A stretch of DNA of 64,000 nt from SZUA-320 sp963707875. GTDB taxonomy: Bacteria > Gemmatimonadota > Gemmatimonadetes > Gemmatimonadales > GWC2-71-9. This document shows, piece after piece, positions 27,358-35,643 of this stretch. The position numbers and the translations under genes were made by a program. The stretch covers positions 1-64,000 of the forward strand of contig CAVPRU010000001.1 in NCBI GenBank assembly GCA_963707875.1. The letters are read 5' to 3'. Every line of letters starts with the position of its first letter. Positions within the stretch are counted from its first letter, which is position 1. The notes beneath the pieces were generated by a model. The model worked only from the letters and a program-made list of their open reading frames with translations. It searched no databases and had not been told where the DNA came from.

Positions 27358-29442
27358 TCATTCACCGATGACAAAGTGCCGGGCCATCCGCTGAAGATCG
27401 GATGCCACGGCCTCCAGCTGGCCGATGGCGTCCTCCAGATCGGCCTGGCCCTGGGAGGCGTTTTCGGCCTGGTGCGCCAGGAGTTCGACCTCGCCCCGGG
27501 TCTGGCGCGACGACTCGGCGAGATGGCGGATCTGTTCGGCCAGACGGCGACTGGTCTGTTCCTGCGAAGTGGCGGATTCGGCGATCGTCCTCGCCTCGCG
27601 CCCCGCTTCATGGGTGGCGACCACAATGGCCTCGAGTGCGGTGACCGCCTCCGAGCTGACCCCTTCCACTCCGGCCACCAGGGTTTGCCCCGCCTCCATG
27701 TGCACCAGAATGCCCCCGATCTCGGAGGCGATGTCATCCGCCAGCCGGGCGGCGTCCCGGGCGGTCTGTTCGGTTTGGACCGAGAGCCGACGGATCTCGT
27801 CGGCCACTACCGCAAACCCCCGACCTTCAACCCCGGCCCGGGCGGCCTCAATGGCCGCGTTAAGGGCGATCAGGTTGGTGACCTCGGCGATTTCCCGGAT
27901 TGAGGCGAAAAAGGCCGTCAGCCGGCCGGCCGCCTGGCCCAGTGCGGTGACCTGACTGGAACTCTCGGTGACGAATCGTTGCACCTGCACCAGGCGTTGA
28001 ATCGCGTCATTGATTGCGATCCGGTTTTCCCCGGCCGCGACCGCGGCGGACTGGCTGACGGCGGCCGCCCGTACCCCGCCACTCGAGGTGGCCGCCGCGA
28101 CCTCGGCCAGCGTGGTCGTGGTCTCCAGTCCGCGCCGGGCAAATTCCTCCTGCTGCCCCGTCCGGTGGCGAAGTCCTTCCGACGCGCCGGCCAGCGCCCG
28201 GGCGGTTGCCCGGAGGGAGTCGGCCGCGCCACCCAGGGCGTGAACCTGGGTATCGATCTGGTTCACCGTGTGGAGCAGTGGCCTCCGGAGCTCGGCGATC
28301 CGGAGCGCGGTGACGATCTGGGCCGCGATCGTCGCGATGGCAGCCTGATCCCGGACCCGGTAAAACCGCTCCTTCCGATGTTCCAGCTCCAGGGTCCCCA
28401 GCACCTCCTCGGCACTGCTCAGCGGCTGGATCACCAGGCTCACCGCCTCGGTATCCCGCACACCGATGGTCGGGTCATGCTGCAAGTCGTCGATCACCAG
28501 GACCCGACCCTCGCGAATCGCCTGCCGGCGCAACCCGTCGAGCGCCGGGTCGGGCGGCGCGGTGCCCTTGCGGCCATGTTGTCCGCGGTAGATTTCCCGG
28601 ACGGACTCCTGCTCCAGCCGGTAGATCCTGAAGTCCCCCCAGTCCAGGAGCCGGTGGGCCAGCTGCTCGATTTCGGTGAGGGCGGCCGTCAGGCTCACCG
28701 CGTTGGACACGGTGGCCGAGAGGAGATGGATCTTGTTGAGGTCCTCCGCGGCGATCGCCTCCTCGACCAGGGTCCGGACCAGGACGCCGCCCACCGCCAT
28801 CGCCAGCGCCATCGCCAGCCAGCCGCCGACCGTCAGGTTGATCGCCGCCCAGACCACGGCGACGGTCCCGGCCAGGGTGATGGCGTACGCCACAATCTCC
28901 CAGCGGAGAATGAACAGCCGCTCCTCCAGTTGGAGCTTCTCCCGCACCAGGAGGCTGAAGTAGAAGAGACCGCGCGACGTCACGAAGTAGCTCCCTGCCA
29001 GCACCGCTGCCGCAGGGAGAAAGTCGAGCGTGAGATCGTGCGCTCCGGTCAGCCGCCGGGTCAGGAAGTAGAAGCCCGCCGCCGCCATGAGAGCGATGAC
29101 TTCGCGGCCGGCGTTGACGGCGCCGACCAGCGGCGGCTTCCGGTGCCAGATCACATCGGCGGCGAAGACCCCCGCCGCCACCCCGGCGAGGACCACCTGC
29201 ACGGGAGCCAGGAGCAGTCCGGCCAGGGCCGGGAGTCCGATCTGGGTGAGATAGGAGTACTTGCTGAGCCGGACCGGCCCGAACCGCAGCACCACCGACA
29301 CCAGGAAGACCAGAGCCAGCGGGGTGAGTTGGCCGAGCCAGGACAGGTTCGCCAGCAGGGCGGCCAGCAGCAACAGCAGGCCCCCGAGCGACAGGAGTCG
29401 GGCGTAGATCGGGAGAAGTCGGTAGAAGCCGGTCGTCGTCAC
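27358..29442 (-). CDS. Multipass membrane GAF and methyl-accepting chemotaxis-type signalling protein
   Basis: A 694-residue sensor. Residues about 10-230 hold many hydrophobic segments (first LLSLGGLLLLLAALLANL), forming a multipass domain of unknown ligand. A GAF domain follows at about 245-385 (DWGDFRIYRLEQESVREIY; PLSSAEEVLGTLELEH). The C-terminal part from about 410 is an MCP signalling coiled coil with the conserved hairpin EVTNLIALNAAIEAARAG and GFAVVADEIRRLS near residues 515-555. No HAMP domain and no CheW-binding partner genes are seen. The start follows the HD-GYP stop by 9 bases. It may signal to a distant chemosensory array or to the adjacent HD-GYP protein; this is inference. 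Confidence 0.8.
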   Translation of the reverse strand: MTTTGFYRLLPIYARLLSLGGLLLLLAALLANLSWLGQLTPLALVFLVSVVLRFGPVRLSKYSYLTQIGLPALAGLLLAPVQVVLAGVAAGVFAADVIWHRKPPLVGAVNAGREVIALMAAAGFYFLTRRLTGAHDLTLDFLPAAAVLAGSYFVTSRGLFYFSLLVREKLQLEERLFILRWEIVAYAITLAGTVAVVWAAINLTVGGWLAMALAMAVGGVLVRTLVEEAIAAEDLNKIHLLSATVSNAVSLTAALTEIEQLAHRLLDWGDFRIYRLEQESVREIYRGQHGRKGTAPPDPALDGLRRQAIREGRVLVIDDLQHDPTIGVRDTEAVSLVIQPLSSAEEVLGTLELEHRKERFYRVRDQAAIATIAAQIVTALRIAELRRPLLHTVNQIDTQVHALGGAADSLRATARALAGASEGLRHRTGQQEEFARRGLETTTTLAEVAAATSSGGVRAAAVSQSAAVAAGENRIAINDAIQRLVQVQRFVTESSSQVTALGQAAGRLTAFFASIREIAEVTNLIALNAAIEAARAGVEGRGFAVVADEIRRLSVQTEQTARDAARLADDIASEIGGILVHMEAGQTLVAGVEGVSSEAVTALEAIVVATHEAGREARTIAESATSQEQTSRRLAEQIRHLAESSRQTRGEVELLAHQAENASQGQADLEDAIGQLEAVASDLQRMARHFVIGE

Positions 29443-29451
29443 GGGCGCCGA

Positions 29452-30903
29452 TCAGGTAACGTAGCCACCGATACTCAGGCCGAAGCGTTCCGGGTTGGTC
29501 ACCTTGACGATCGACCGGAGGAAGGTGCCGTCGTCGGCCCGGGCTGCCAGATCCACCGGGATGCCGGGTGGCGGCAGGGTGGCCCCCGCCGGATCGGTGA
29601 CGATGGTCGCCACCGGCCGGCCAAGCAGTCCGGCGTCCGGGTTGGCGGCGGTGACGATGGCCACCTCGAAGGTATCGAGGATCACGCAGGTCCCCACGGG
29701 GTAGATCCCGAGCAGGTTGATCAGGGCTTTGACCACCAGTTGATCGTAACCCCGGCGGGGGTTGTTCCACATCTCCCGCAGCACCTCGTCCGGTTCGATA
29801 GGCTCGGTCTGATAGGCTCGCCGACTGGTGGCCGCATCGTATCCGTCCGCCACCGCCACCAGCCGGGAGAAGACCCCCAGGGTCCGGGGCCGGATGGCCT
29901 TGGGGTACCCCGTGAGGTCCACCTTCATGTGGTGCTCGTGCGCCACCAGGATCGAACGGTAGGGGATCTCGTCGTAGCCCCGGAGCCCGAACAGGGTGAG
30001 CCCACCGCGCCAGGTATGGGTTTGCAGAATCCGCCATTCGTCCTCGGTCAGCCCTTCGACCTTGTTCAGGATCTCGATCGGCAAGCGGGCCTTGCCGATG
30101 TCGTGCAGCAGAGCGGTCAGGCCAAGATCAAACAACTGGAGTTTGCTGAGCCCGATCTTCCGACCCAGGGCGACCGCGAAGATCGCCACGTTGACGGAGT
30201 GAGTGAAGGTGTACTCGTCGTAGTCCCGCAGGGTCGTCAGCCCCACCAGCGAGGTCTCGTTGGTCAGCACCTGGTCCACGATCATCTGGACCGCCCGCTT
30301 GACCCGCTTGATATTCGGGGCCCGTCCGAGCCGGACGCTGTTGACGGCTTCCTTGGTAACGGCCACCCCCTGGCTGTAGGTCTGCTTGGCCACTTCCCGG
30401 GCCTCGCGCTCGTCCTCGGCCGCGGCGCTGGTGGGCTGAATCTCGATCGAGGTCACCTCGGCCTGATCGAGTCGCGTCCGCAGGGAGTCAAACCGCGATT
30501 CGGGGTCCCCGGTCCCCGTCAGGGTGATCAGAATGCTGAGGAAGGCCTGCCATTCCTTCCGGGCGATCTCCCCGTGCACCACCATGGTGCCCACGTCAAA
30601 CGCCCGGAGCAGCCCCTGGATGTGGCTGAAGGATGCGTAGTTGTCGAGCTCAAGCCGGAGTCGAACCCCGTTGACGAACAGGAAGTCCCCCGCCATCCGG
30701 ATCTCGATCGAGGCCTCCCGGGCAAACAGGGCTCCGGCCCCCTGCTGGAGTTCGTCGAGGGCCCGCTGGACCGCCGCGTTCTCCACCGGATAGAGCTTGA
30801 GGCTTCGCAGCGCCGCGTAGAGGCTCCCCAGGAACAGCCGGCCCGTGTGCCGGAGGAACCCCTCGTCACCACTCTCACCGGGCGGCCGGAGTTCGTCGGT
30901 CAT
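29452..30903 (-). CDS. HD-GYP domain protein with N-terminal domain shared with the HEAT protein
   Basis: A 483-residue predicted cyclic-di-GMP phosphodiesterase. The HD-GYP domain has HDIGKARLP near residue 265, AHEHH and the GYP loop LTGYPKAIRP, all canonical. The N-terminal 130 residues (AALRSLKLYPVENAAVQRALDELQ; IEIRMAGDFLFVNGVRLRLE) resemble the N-terminus of the HEAT protein encoded just upstream. I chose the ATG at 30903 because it overlaps the upstream stop (ATGA); the frame extends 3 codons further. A small C-terminal beta segment (GTCVILDTFEVAIVTAANP) is typical of HD-GYP proteins. Likely cytoplasmic. Confidence 0.88.
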   Translation of the reverse strand: MTDELRPPGESGDEGFLRHTGRLFLGSLYAALRSLKLYPVENAAVQRALDELQQGAGALFAREASIEIRMAGDFLFVNGVRLRLELDNYASFSHIQGLLRAFDVGTMVVHGEIARKEWQAFLSILITLTGTGDPESRFDSLRTRLDQAEVTSIEIQPTSAAAEDEREAREVAKQTYSQGVAVTKEAVNSVRLGRAPNIKRVKRAVQMIVDQVLTNETSLVGLTTLRDYDEYTFTHSVNVAIFAVALGRKIGLSKLQLFDLGLTALLHDIGKARLPIEILNKVEGLTEDEWRILQTHTWRGGLTLFGLRGYDEIPYRSILVAHEHHMKVDLTGYPKAIRPRTLGVFSRLVAVADGYDAATSRRAYQTEPIEPDEVLREMWNNPRRGYDQLVVKALINLLGIYPVGTCVILDTFEVAIVTAANPDAGLLGRPVATIVTDPAGATLPPPGIPVDLAARADDGTFLRSIVKVTNPERFGLSIGGYVT

Positions 30904-32576
30904 CTGCCCCACTCCCGGAGGATGGACGCGGCCGCGTGACGGACCGGGAGGTCTTTGTCACGAGCCAGTTCATCCAGCAGTTCACGAACCTCGGGGAGCT
31001 GGATTCGACCCAGGGCATACGCGGCACAGGTCCGGATCTCGCTGGAGGACTTGCGGCGGAACAGCCCCTGTCCACCGAGCAGTCCGCGAAGGACACCAAG
31101 CGCCTTGGGCCCCCCGATCTGGGCGTAGGCCTCGAAGACCTGGCGCCGCTCGCTCCGCTCGAGATCGACCGCGCTCTTGCCGGTGACCGCCGCCTCCAGT
31201 CGGCGGATGGCCCCCATGTAACTCCGGTCCATCACCACGGTCACCGCCGCCTGCCGCACGCTGCGGTCCGGATCATCAATTGCCGGCTCCATCGCGGCCA
31301 GCGCCCCGGGAGTGGCCAGCACTCCCAGCGCCTCGACCGCCGCCAACCTGACCTCCGGGGTGGAGTGGCGGACCAGATCGCCGAGTGCGGGCACGGCCGA
31401 CTGCAGCGCCAGTTCGCCGACCAGCGCCACGGCCCCAGGCAGGGCCTCCTCCGGGAGCGTCTTCAACAACCGGACGAGCTCGCCGCCGTGGGCCGCGGCC
31501 AGCTTGGCGGCCGCACCGCGCACCAGGTCCCGAACGGTGTCGGAGGTCAAGCGGGGAAAGTACGTGAGGATCGCTCCCAGGGCTGGCGCTTCCAGCTCGC
31601 GGAGCACCTCCGCCAGCTCCTCCGTCGGGGGAAGCTCCTGCGCCGCATCGAGCGCTTCCACCAGCTGGCCGATGGTGCCCGGCTCGCTGAGCCGGGCCTC
31701 GAACACCCGCAGTCCTTCACAGGCCCCGGGATCGTCGTTCCGGAGTTTGTCGCGCAGCCCCCGGACCTCACGCAGGATCATGGCCACCGTGCGGAACTCT
31801 CCCCGGCCCAGCAGGTGAGGGAAGAGATTATCCAGAACCGCAACCGTTTCCGCCCGGACCCCATTCTCGCCATGGATCTCGAACACGTCGAACAGCGCGG
31901 CCAGGGCGGCGCCTCGGACATCCCGCTTGTACTCGTCCTCGACCTGCCGGCTCAACTGAGCAACCTCGGTCTCATCCAGGAAGTACAGCGTGGCATCCGC
32001 CTCATCGAGTTGCACGGTGCCGGCCGGACGAGGGGCGCTCTCCACCTCCTGCCGAATCTCCTCCTTGACCTCCGCCGGCTCGACCGCTCCTCCCCCCGCC
32101 ATCGCGGCGGCCTGCGGGTCGTAGACCCAGGGCTCGGTGATCACCTCGGCGAAGTGGTAGCTGAGATGCTGGAAATCCTGCTCCCAGAGCAGCGTCAGCA
32201 GGTCGTCGCTGGCGTCCGCCGCCAACAGCCGAGCCCGGGAGACCGTCTGCAGGAAGGTGACAATCTCGTTCTTGACCCCCCGGCGCAGGGTCAGCAACCG
32301 CATCCCGTCCTTGTAGAGACCCCACGCGAAGCTGTCCGCCTTGTTGGCCTGCTCGTACACCACCTGATCCTCCCAGATCAGCTGGGACTCGTCCACCATG
32401 AGACTCAACTCCTCGAGGACCTCGAATACCGGGATCAGGGCAGCCTGCAGGGTCTCCTCGGCCCGGTGGTACATCGGGTTGTTCGGCAGGTACATCTGAA
32501 AGGCGCGCAGGGCGCGCACGACCGCCCGAACCAGTTCCTCGACCTGGGAGGCCGAGAGGAGTTCAGCGTCAATCAT
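30900..32576 (-). CDS. HEAT-repeat protein with an N-terminal domain of unknown function
   Basis: A 558-residue protein. Residues 1-130 form a domain (LRAFQMYLPNNPMYHRAEETLQAAL; LSLMVDESQLIWEDQVVYE; GMRLLTLRRGVKNEIVTFLQTV) that repeats the pattern of the HD-GYP neighbour's N-terminus. A charged linker with Glu-rich stretches follows to about residue 215. The C-terminal half is helical repeats of HEAT type (EVRLAAVEALGVLATPGALAAMEPAIDDPDRSVRQAAV; SSEIRTCAAYALGRIQLPEVRELL). HEAT arrays usually bind proteins, so this may be a scaffold for the HD-GYP protein. GGGGAG precedes the ATG at 32576. It is divergent from lexA. Confidence 0.72.
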   Translation of the reverse strand: MIDAELLSASQVEELVRAVVRALRAFQMYLPNNPMYHRAEETLQAALIPVFEVLEELSLMVDESQLIWEDQVVYEQANKADSFAWGLYKDGMRLLTLRRGVKNEIVTFLQTVSRARLLAADASDDLLTLLWEQDFQHLSYHFAEVITEPWVYDPQAAAMAGGGAVEPAEVKEEIRQEVESAPRPAGTVQLDEADATLYFLDETEVAQLSRQVEDEYKRDVRGAALAALFDVFEIHGENGVRAETVAVLDNLFPHLLGRGEFRTVAMILREVRGLRDKLRNDDPGACEGLRVFEARLSEPGTIGQLVEALDAAQELPPTEELAEVLRELEAPALGAILTYFPRLTSDTVRDLVRGAAAKLAAAHGGELVRLLKTLPEEALPGAVALVGELALQSAVPALGDLVRHSTPEVRLAAVEALGVLATPGALAAMEPAIDDPDRSVRQAAVTVVMDRSYMGAIRRLEAAVTGKSAVDLERSERRQVFEAYAQIGGPKALGVLRGLLGGQGLFRRKSSSEIRTCAAYALGRIQLPEVRELLDELARDKDLPVRHAAASILREWGR

Positions 32577-32697
32577 GGTCGCTCCCCGGGAAAGCCAGGG
32601 GCGGCGGCGGGGTATCGAGGGGGTTCATGTCCAAATTCAAGGTAATAGCGCAACCACTGGTGGTGCACGGGGTTGCCGGGGGTGCTTGCGCTTCGGC

Positions 32698-32727
32698 TTG
32701 TGTTCGGGTAACTTCTTCGGGTTATCT
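32698..32727 (+). promoter_or_regulatory. lexA promoter with candidate LexA operator
   Basis: TTGTGT and TTATCT hexamers are separated by 18 nt upstream of lexA. Between them lies an imperfect palindrome, GGTAAC then 8 nt then GTTATC, at 32707-32726. TTCGG recurs four times, at 32692, 32703, 32716 and 32727. A LexA autoregulatory operator would be expected here, but the sequence matches neither the GAAC-N4-GTTC nor the CTG-N10-CAG class. Confidence 0.4.
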
Positions 32728-32749
32728 TCGGCCTCGCGGAGGGCCACCC

Positions 32750-33361
32750 ATGAACCTGACCAAGCGGCAGAAGGAGATCCTGACGTTCCTTGAGGGGTAC
32801 ATCAAGGAACACGGCATCGCGCCCAGTTTCGAGGAGATTGCCCAGCGGTTCCGCTATCAGTCTCTGGCCACGGTGCACGAGCACCTCACCAATCTGGAGC
32901 GCAAGGGAGCCATCAGGCGGTCCCACAATGAGAGTCGCTCGGTCCAGGTGCTTCCGCCCCGAGGTACCCACACGGCCAGCGAAATCCCCCTGCTCGGAAA
33001 GGTCGCGGCGGGGATGCCGATCGAATCCCTGATGCACGACGAGACCCTCGTGGTCCCGGAGGACATGCTCCCCCGGCGGGGGGGGCCGAGTTACGCCCTG
33101 CGGGTTGCCGGCGACTCCATGATCGACGAGCAGATCACCGATGGGGACTATGTCGTGGTTCACGGCCGGCAGACCGCGGAAAACGGTGAGATGGTCATCG
33201 CCCTGGTCAACGGCTCCGAAGCGACGGTCAAGACCTTCTACCGGGAGTCCGGCGGCTGGATCCGGCTCCAGCCGGCCAACTCGGCGATCCCCCCCATGCG
33301 TTTCCAGGAGCACGAGGTCCTGATCCAGGGCGTGGTAGTCGGGGTCATCCGGCGCTACTGA
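32750..33361 (+). CDS. lexA: LexA repressor
   Basis: A 203-residue SOS repressor. The winged helix is at residues 1-70 (LTKRQKEILTFLEGYIKEHGIAPSFEEIA). The self-cleavage site is the Ala-Gly in GKVAAGMP. The catalytic dyad is Ser in VAGDSMID and Lys in SEATVKTFYR. The ATG at 32750 has GGAGGG 6 nt upstream. recQ in this window could be a target, but no shared operator was found by eye. LexA stands alone, divergent from the HEAT gene. Confidence 0.96.
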   Translation: MNLTKRQKEILTFLEGYIKEHGIAPSFEEIAQRFRYQSLATVHEHLTNLERKGAIRRSHNESRSVQVLPPRGTHTASEIPLLGKVAAGMPIESLMHDETLVVPEDMLPRRGGPSYALRVAGDSMIDEQITDGDYVVVHGRQTAENGEMVIALVNGSEATVKTFYRESGGWIRLQPANSAIPPMRFQEHEVLIQGVVVGVIRRY

Positions 33362-33398
33362 GGTCCCGCTAGCTCCAATCCCCGCAACGGTTTTCCGC

Positions 33399-33427
33399 TT
33401 GTCGCCCCCGGTCCGCGCGGCTAGATT
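33399..33427 (+). promoter_or_regulatory. Promoter of the truA-purine operon
   Basis: TTGTCG and TAGATT are separated by exactly 17 nt. The -10 element ends 9 nt before the truA ATG and no Shine-Dalgarno sequence lies between, so the transcript would be leaderless or nearly so. It is the first promoter upstream of the 14-gene truA-purK run. No PurR box or purine riboswitch was recognised. Confidence 0.55.
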
Positions 33428-33436
33428 TCGGCCGCG

Positions 33437-34213
33437 ATGGATCGGACGGTCCTGCTGCATCTCCACTATGACGGCACCCACTTCGCCGGGTGGCAGAGGC
33501 AACCCGAAAGCCGGACGGTCCAGGGTGAGCTGGAAGCCGTGCTCGGCCGGTTGTGCGGCGGACTGGTCCGGGCCCACGCGGCGGGCCGGACCGATGCCGG
33601 GGTCCACGCGCTCGGGATGGCCGTGAGCCTCACGGTCCCCCAGCGCTGGACCCCGGCGGCGTTGGAACGGGGGCTGAATGCCCTGCTCCCCGCGGACTGC
33701 TGGGTCGAGCGGGCCACCGAGGTGGTGGACGGGTTTCATGCCCGGAAGTCAGCCGAGGGGCGGTCGTACCGCTACCTGATCGGTACCGATCCCGCGGCGC
33801 GGTCTCCGTTCCGGCGCCCCTTCGAGTGGCCCTTCGGACGGCCGCTGGACCAGGAGCGATTGGATCGTGCGGCCGCCCGCCTGGTGGGCACCCACGACCT
33901 CCGGGCCCTCGCGGTTCACACCGGCTCGAAGCTGAACTGCCTCTGCGACATCCGGTCAGCCCGCTGGGCGGTGCGTCAGGAGGCGGTGGGGGTGCGGTTC
34001 GAGATTACGGCCAACCGGTTCCTGCACCACCTGGTCCGGATCCTGGTCGGCACGATGGTCGACATCGCGAGCGGGCGGCGACCGGAGGAGGATCTGCCTC
34101 GACTGCTGGCCCAGGAACCCGGAGTGCGATCGAGCCCGCCCGCTCCGGCCGAGGGGTTGTACTTCGTGCGGGCCGACTACTCCAGCCACTGGTTCCCGGA
34201 CCAGAGAATCTGA
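33437..34213 (+). CDS. truA: tRNA pseudouridine(38-40) synthase TruA
   Basis: A 258-residue pseudouridine synthase acting on the anticodon stem-loop. The start LHLHYDGTHFAGWQRQP and the catalytic Asp in AGRTDAGVHALG (about residue 54) are classical, as are FHARKSAEGRSYRY and NRFLHHLVRILVGTMVDI. The stop overlaps the htrA-like start by one base (TGATG). It begins the long plus-strand operon, although its function is unrelated to purines. Confidence 0.95.
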   Translation: MDRTVLLHLHYDGTHFAGWQRQPESRTVQGELEAVLGRLCGGLVRAHAAGRTDAGVHALGMAVSLTVPQRWTPAALERGLNALLPADCWVERATEVVDGFHARKSAEGRSYRYLIGTDPAARSPFRRPFEWPFGRPLDQERLDRAAARLVGTHDLRALAVHTGSKLNCLCDIRSARWAVRQEAVGVRFEITANRFLHHLVRILVGTMVDIASGRRPEEDLPRLLAQEPGVRSSPPAPAEGLYFVRADYSSHWFPDQRI

Positions 34214-35643
34214 TGCGACTAGCCCCCACCTCCCTGTCAACCGCTCTGCTCGCCGCGCTGCTGCTCGCCTGCGCCGGGGACCAGCGAGGCAGCGTTGTGG
34301 ATACCGCCAGCGCCCAGGCAACGATCCGGGCACCCACCGCCGCGTCCGAGACGGTGCATGGCTCCCGCCGAACCGCCATCGTCGAGGCCGTCCGCCGGGT
34401 GTCCCCCAGCGTCGTGTCGATCCACGTCCGGTCCCGGCGCACCGTCCAGCCAGAGGCAGGGATGTTCTGGGACTTCTTCTTCGCGCCTTCCGGTCGCGAG
34501 GAGCTGGTGGACGGATTCGGCACCGGGTTCGTGCTCCGGGCGGACGGCATCATCGCGACCAACCAGCATGTGGTAGCCGAAGCTGAACGGGTGACGGTCT
34601 CGTTTGCCGACGGGACCGAGGTCGATGCCCAGGTGCTTGGGGAAGACGCCACCACCGATGTGGCCGTCCTCAAGGTGGCCCGGGAGGGCCTGGTGGTGCC
34701 CCCGCTCGGCCGGAGCAGTGACCTGCTGATCGGCGAGTGGGTCATCGCAGTCGGCAACCCGTACACCTATCTGCTAGGGAACGCTGAACCGACCGTGACT
34801 GCCGGCGTGATCTCGGCTACCGGCCGGAACATTCTCCCGAACCGGCAGCAGACCGGCCTCTACCTCGACATGATCCAGACCGATGCCGCCATCAACCCCG
34901 GCAATTCCGGCGGACCCCTCACCAACGCGCTGGGTGAGGTCGTCGGGATGAACTCGTCGATTTTTTCGAGTTCCGGCGGATCGATCGGGCTCGGCTTCGC
35001 GATTCCCGTCGAACGGGTCCGGCGGGTGGTGGATGAGATCATTCGCCGAGGCTCGGTACGTCGGGCCTGGGTGGGACTCGATGTCGCAGGGGCCGAGGCG
35101 ATGCGTGACTGGAAGGCGCAGGGTGGCGTGCTGGTCCGGCAGGTTGCCCCGGGTGGACCGGCCGCTCAGGCGGGCATTGCGGCCGGGGACGTGCTCACCG
35201 CGGCCAACGGGCGGACCCTGCGCAATTACCTCGACTGGGAAGCCGTCAAACTCGACCTCGCGGTCGGGGACACCATCGGGGTGTCGGTCCGCCGGGATAC
35301 CCGGACCGTGACCCGCCGGGTCAGGACCGGTGACCTGCCCACTGTGACCGCCACTCGGGTCAGCGTGCTGCAGGGCGTCGACCTGGTCACGGTCACCCCC
35401 GGGGTGCGCGGCGAACGTACGCTGCGCGCGGAGCGGGGCGCCTTGATCGTCCGGATCACCGCCGAAGTCCGTCGCCAGACGGGCCTCAACGAAGGCGACG
35501 TGATCATCGGCCTCAATCGAACGCTCGTCACTTCGGCCGAAGACGCCGCCCGAGTGCTGCAATCCATCCGTCCTCGCCAGGCGTTCCGGCTCTATTTCGA
35601 GCGGAACGGGCAGACGGGCTACACCGACCTCGCGTTCCCATGA
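34213..35643 (+). CDS. HtrA/DegP-type serine protease with two PDZ domains, lipoprotein
   Basis: A 476-residue envelope protease. The signal peptide ends in a lipobox-like ALLLAC. The trypsin-like domain has the triad His in NQHVVAEA, Asp in TTDVAVLKV and Ser in GNSGGPL, at about residues 117, 152 and 231. PDZ1 follows at about 290-370 (QVAPGGPAAQAGIAAGDVLTAANG) and PDZ2 at about 390-470 (LNEGDVIIGLNRTLVTSAEDAARVL). I chose the ATG at 34213, which overlaps the truA stop; the frame itself runs far into truA. A role in periplasmic protein quality control is expected. Confidence 0.93.
   Translation: MRLAPTSLSTALLAALLLACAGDQRGSVVDTASAQATIRAPTAASETVHGSRRTAIVEAVRRVSPSVVSIHVRSRRTVQPEAGMFWDFFFAPSGREELVDGFGTGFVLRADGIIATNQHVVAEAERVTVSFADGTEVDAQVLGEDATTDVAVLKVAREGLVVPPLGRSSDLLIGEWVIAVGNPYTYLLGNAEPTVTAGVISATGRNILPNRQQTGLYLDMIQTDAAINPGNSGGPLTNALGEVVGMNSSIFSSSGGSIGLGFAIPVERVRRVVDEIIRRGSVRRAWVGLDVAGAEAMRDWKAQGGVLVRQVAPGGPAAQAGIAAGDVLTAANGRTLRNYLDWEAVKLDLAVGDTIGVSVRRDTRTVTRRVRTGDLPTVTATRVSVLQGVDLVTVTPGVRGERTLRAERGALIVRITAEVRRQTGLNEGDVIIGLNRTLVTSAEDAARVLQSIRPRQAFRLYFERNGQTGYTDLAFP

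Noticed and set aside
27979..30939. 986-codon open frame antisense to the MCP-like and HD-GYP genes
   Set aside because: It spans two real genes with clear motifs and encodes low-complexity Gln/Gly/Arg-rich sequence typical of antisense shadows.
33362..33436. Purine riboswitch or PurR site before the purine operon
   Set aside because: The gap is only 75 bases, holds a plain promoter and shows no aptamer-like fold.
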